The translations under genes and the position numbers were made by a program. Below are positions 5,835 to 8,069 of a stretch of 8,069 bases of DNA, piece by piece. Source of the stretch: an uncultured Amylibacter sp. (GTDB taxonomy: Bacteria > Pseudomonadota > Alphaproteobacteria > Rhodobacterales > Rhodobacteraceae); the NCBI GenBank assembly GCA_937944065.1, contig CALDZS010000174.1, positions 1 to 8,069 of the forward strand, read 5' to 3'. Numbering within the stretch: position 1 is the stretch's first letter; each line of letters begins with the position of its first letter. The notes under the pieces were generated by a model. The model searched no databases. It was given only the letters and a program-made list of their open reading frames with translations, and was not told where the DNA came from.

Positions 5835-7468
5835 TGCACCCTAATGCCAACCCCTATGACATTGATCTAGATCGAAATCCGGCGAACCATCAACCTTTGA
5901 CCCCCCTTACATTTCTGGATCGATCCGCCAATGTGTTCCCTGATCACATCGCGATTGTGCATGGCGATTTGCGCAGGACGTATGCAGATTTTTATGCCAG
6001 GTCGCGCCAATTGGGATCCGCGCTGGCGCAAAGCGGCATTGTTCGCGGTGACACCGTTTCCGTCTTGCTGTCAAATACCCCGGCTATGTTGGAATGCCAC
6101 TACGGCGTGCCAATGTGTGGCGCTGTCTTGCATTCGATTAACACACGTTTGGACGCCGCTGTAATAGCGTTTCAGCTTGATCATGCGGACGCAAAACTTG
6201 TGATTGTGGATCGCGAATTCATGCCGCTGATGCAACAAGCATTGACGATCGCGACGGTAAACCCAACGATTATTCAATATGATGATCCCGAATTCAGCGG
6301 GTCGCGTGTGGAAGTGAAAGCTGATGATTACGAAGCGTTTATAGCTGCGGGTGATCCAGATTTCGCATGGTTGATGCCAACGGATGAATGGGATGCGATT
6401 TCAATCAATTATACATCGGGTACGACTGGTGATCCAAAGGGTGTTGTTTCGCATCATCGGGGTGCCTATCTGCTGGCGCAGGGCAATGCGCTGACTGCAT
6501 CGATGCCCAAACACGCCGTCTATCTATGGACATTGCCGATGTTCCACTGCAATGGCTGGTGTTTCCCCTGGACGATGTCTGCAATCGTCGGCACTCATGT
6601 TTGCCTGCGTGATGTTCGCCCCGAGCCTATTTGGAGTGCACTGGCAAACGAAGGTGTGACGCATCTGTGCGGTGCGCCAATCGTGATGTCGTTGATCATA
6701 TCCGCACCCGAAGGGGTGAAACACAGACTTGATCAGCCCGTTCAATTCTTCACTGCTGCGGCGCCGCCGCCTGAAACAGTGCTGGCGGATATGAAAACGG
6801 CAGGTTTCGACGTCACGCATCTGTATGGCTTGACCGAGACCTATGGTCCCTCCGTGGTGAATGATTGGCATCACAATTGGTCAAAACTTCCAAACGCAAA
6901 GCAAGCCGCCTTGAAGGCTCGTCAAGGGGTGCGGTATTTGCCACTTGAAGGATTGGATGTTCTCGACCCCAAGACCCTGCAACCAGTTCCGCGTGACGGC
7001 AAAACCATCGGCGAGGTGATGTTTCGCGGAAACGTCGTAATGAAGGGTTATTTTCGAAACCCATCGGCGACACAGAAAGCATTTTCTGGTGGATGGTTTC
7101 ATTCAGGTGATTTGGGGGTCATACATCCTGACGGATATATACAACTGAAGGATCGTTCAAAGGATATCATCATATCTGGCGGCGAAAATATTTCATCCAT
7201 AGAAGTGGAAGAAGCCCTGTATTCCCATCCTGACGTCGATGTCGTTGCTGTGGTTGCGATGCCGCACGAAAAATGGGGTGAAACACCGTGTGCTTTTGTT
7301 GAACTCGTACCAGGTAAAACTGCGGATTCTGACGCGTTACGAGCGTGGTGCAGTGAAAGGCTCGCACGCTACAAAGTTCCCGGGAAATTTATATTTAAAT
7401 CCATTCCAAGAACCTCGACTGGTAAGATTAAAAAATTTGAACTACGAGAAAAAGTTTTGAATTTGTAA
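5834..7468 (+). CDS. AMP-forming acyl-CoA synthetase (short/medium-chain carboxylate-CoA ligase)
   Basis: Activates a carboxylic acid with ATP to an acyl-adenylate, then to acyl-CoA. From ATG 5834 it has 544 residues. ANL-superfamily motifs in order: phosphate-binding loop YTSGTTGDPKGV (193-204), aromatic substrate-side block LPMFHCNGWCFPW (234-246), YGLTET (331-336), GWFHSGDLG (420-428), KDRSKDIIISGGENIS (439-454) with the hinge region, and TSTGKIKKFELRE (527-539) with the adenylation Lys at 531. ATG 5819, 15 bases upstream, is also in frame, but 5834 is preferred: GGCAGGA lies about 7 bases before it and it forms TAATG with the previous stop. The sequence resembles the broad synthetase group found across Rhizobiales and Rhodobacterales. 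It could be the functional equivalent of DmdB (methylmercaptopropionate-CoA ligase), but I do not see enough to assign that substrate. Last gene of the operon. Confidence 0.92.
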   Translation: MHPNANPYDIDLDRNPANHQPLTPLTFLDRSANVFPDHIAIVHGDLRRTYADFYARSRQLGSALAQSGIVRGDTVSVLLSNTPAMLECHYGVPMCGAVLHSINTRLDAAVIAFQLDHADAKLVIVDREFMPLMQQALTIATVNPTIIQYDDPEFSGSRVEVKADDYEAFIAAGDPDFAWLMPTDEWDAISINYTSGTTGDPKGVVSHHRGAYLLAQGNALTASMPKHAVYLWTLPMFHCNGWCFPWTMSAIVGTHVCLRDVRPEPIWSALANEGVTHLCGAPIVMSLIISAPEGVKHRLDQPVQFFTAAAPPPETVLADMKTAGFDVTHLYGLTETYGPSVVNDWHHNWSKLPNAKQAALKARQGVRYLPLEGLDVLDPKTLQPVPRDGKTIGEVMFRGNVVMKGYFRNPSATQKAFSGGWFHSGDLGVIHPDGYIQLKDRSKDIIISGGENISSIEVEEALYSHPDVDVVAVVAMPHEKWGETPCAFVELVPGKTADSDALRAWCSERLARYKVPGKFIFKSIPRTSTGKIKKFELREKVLNL

Positions 7469-7477
7469 TGCATTTGA

Positions 7478-7492
7478 TCTGATAGTTTCAGA
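7478..7492 (+). terminator. Weak hairpin just after the synthetase gene
   Basis: TCTGA-TAGTT-TCAGA forms a perfect 5-bp stem with a 5-base loop 9 bases after the TAA of the synthetase. There is no U-run behind it, so it would be a poor intrinsic terminator alone. Confidence 0.2.
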
Positions 7493-7730
7493 CACCAAGA
7501 CCAGAGCGCTTGTGCGATGGATACGAAAAATTAGCCAGCACTTGACGCATAAATGAGCTGGCCGCATACGCCCAAAATAACTTTTCTAGTTTTCCATTAG
7601 CGCGTACCCACAGACGCAAACCGTGTTGCGATACAAATTCGAACGAGTATTCATCTAAATGTTCCGCAGCGAAAACTATGACTTCTAGGTGCCGCCCAAA
7701 GAATGGTGTTTGAGCTGCGTGTACCGCCAT
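7488..7730 (-). CDS. Doubtful small ORF, 80 residues, unrecognised
   Basis: This is the longest frame in the 387 bases between the two convergent genes (7469-7855). It starts at an ATG without a visible ribosome-binding site and stays open a further 27 bases upstream (to 7757). The composition is not obviously non-coding: it has mixed charged and aromatic residues, for example EHLDEYSFEF and KLEKLFWAYA. I recognise no family, and no transmembrane segment or signal peptide. It may be a decayed fragment, a lineage-specific small gene read after guanine deaminase on the same strand, or chance. Apart from this and the inverted repeat, I see nothing else in the gap. Confidence 0.15.
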   Translation of the reverse strand: MAVHAAQTPFFGRHLEVIVFAAEHLDEYSFEFVSQHGLRLWVRANGKLEKLFWAYAASSFMRQVLANFSYPSHKRSGLGV

Positions 7731-7767
7731 CCATTCTGTAAAAGGAAATTGGCTGGCTCAGCTTAGA

Positions 7768-7824
7768 TATGAGGCGACAGACATGCGACACCGAAAGTGT
7801 CTGTTTGTGCCATCGCACCTCATA
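7768..7824. terminator. Large imperfect inverted repeat between convergent genes, possible bidirectional terminator
   Basis: Outer arms TATGAGG (7768-7774) and CCTCATA (7818-7824) are perfect, as are nested arms ACAGACA (7777-7783) and TGTCTGT (7798-7804). Within the loop, GACAC and GTGTC (with CGAAA between) give an alternative small stem. The right side carries 13 unpaired bases between the two stems. It lies 32 bases after the guanine deaminase stop on the minus strand and about 300 after the synthetase. No U-run follows on either strand, so the terminator role is uncertain; it could be another structured or repeat element. Confidence 0.4.
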
Positions 7825-7855
7825 AGAAAATTGGGATATGAAACATATGGGCAAG

Positions 7856-8069
7856 CTATCGAAATTGTCGGTTGCTCTTCTTCTGGGGGACGCCAGAGAT
7901 ATATGTTTGTGCAAGTGCTCGGTCATCGCCCATCATTTGAAGCACAAATAATTCATCTGACAAGCTCTCCGCCCGATCCATTCGCAGATCCATTGCCGCG
8001 GTGGAGCGTGCGTTCAGAACCACGATATCGGCCTCTGTCCCGGAAGTAAGTGTACCGATCTTGTCTACC
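7856..8069 (-). CDS. guaD: Guanine deaminase, C-terminal fragment (gene continues beyond window)
   Basis: Guanine deaminase hydrolyses guanine to xanthine and ammonia in purine salvage/catabolism, as a zinc-dependent amidohydrolase. Only the last 70 codons are visible, reading leftward from base 8068 to TAG at 7858-7856. The segment is typical of the family's C-terminus: KIGTLTSGTEADIVVLNA (the amidohydrolase end motif for re-entry into the small beta-domain), then RSTAAMDLRMDRAESLSDEL and FVLQMMGDDRALAQTYISG, which is close to GuaD and unlike other amidohydrolases. The metal-binding residues lie outside the window. It is convergent with the acyl-CoA synthetase and is not part of that operon. 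The GuaD assignment rests on a short fragment. Confidence 0.82.
   Translation of the reverse strand, partial: VDKIGTLTSGTEADIVVLNARSTAAMDLRMDRAESLSDELFVLQMMGDDRALAQTYISGVPQKKSNRQFR

Noticed and set aside
5040..7468. Calling these genes dmdD and dmdB outright
   Set aside because: The crotonase lacks the DmdD glutamates, and the synthetase matches a broad synthetase group without clear DmdB-specific features. The operon logic is similar, but the symbols are not justified.
7651..7926. Minus-strand 91-residue ORF overlapping the guanine deaminase end
   Set aside because: It is a frame-shifted shadow of the guaD C-terminus running into non-coding DNA; no family resemblance.
7783..8049. Plus-strand 88-residue ORF at the right end
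   Set aside because: It is antisense to the guanine deaminase C-terminus and to the inverted repeat, and its composition is not protein-like.
1..8069. CRISPR arrays, tRNA/rRNA genes, insertion sequences or prophage genes
   Set aside because: I saw no regular spaced repeats, tRNA-like structures, transposase motifs or terminal inverted repeats.

Overview
The window looks like a chromosomal stretch from a marine alphaproteobacterium, most likely Rhodobacterales (Roseobacter-type). The evidence is gene content: a class III PHA synthase, a DmdA-like GcvT-family protein, acyl-CoA chemistry and a guanine deaminase, all of types familiar from that group, with moderate GC and no mobile DNA. No rRNA or other taxonomic marker is present, so this placement is inference.

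Layout. Positions 1-735 (+) hold the C-terminal 244 residues of a class III polyhydroxyalkanoate synthase (PhaC). Its stop codon overlaps by 8 bases the start of a 645-residue propionate/acetate-type CoA-transferase (728-2665, +) with a non-standard C-terminal domain. A short gap with an inverted repeat and a possible 16-codon leader ORF leads into an AsnC/Lrp-family regulator (2758-3243, +). After 155 bases of probable regulatory DNA with a phased GTCT motif come four tightly spaced + strand genes: a DmdA-like GcvT-family protein (3399-4541), an OsmC-family protein (4566-5018), a crotonase-fold protein of the ECHDC3 type lacking both canonical catalytic glutamates (5040-5834), and an AMP-forming acyl-CoA synthetase (5834-7468). 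Positions 7469-7855 have no confident gene but contain a large imperfect inverted repeat. The last 214 bases (7856-8069, -) encode the C-terminus of a guanine deaminase, convergent with the synthetase.

How they may work together. The demethylase-like gene, acyl-CoA synthetase and crotonase homologue give the same logic as the DMSP demethylation pathway (DmdA demethylates, DmdB makes the CoA thioester, DmdD acts on the enoyl-CoA). Here, however, at least the crotonase is not the known pathway enzyme, no acyl-CoA dehydrogenase (DmdC) is present, and an OsmC thiol peroxidase-like protein is inserted. I infer a locally regulated operon for catabolism of a methylated carboxylate, possibly a DMSP-related or a different S-, N- or O-methylated compound. 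The CoA-transferase next to PhaC could make hydroxyacyl-CoA for polymer synthesis. These functional links are inference. The protein families of the main genes are well supported by motifs.
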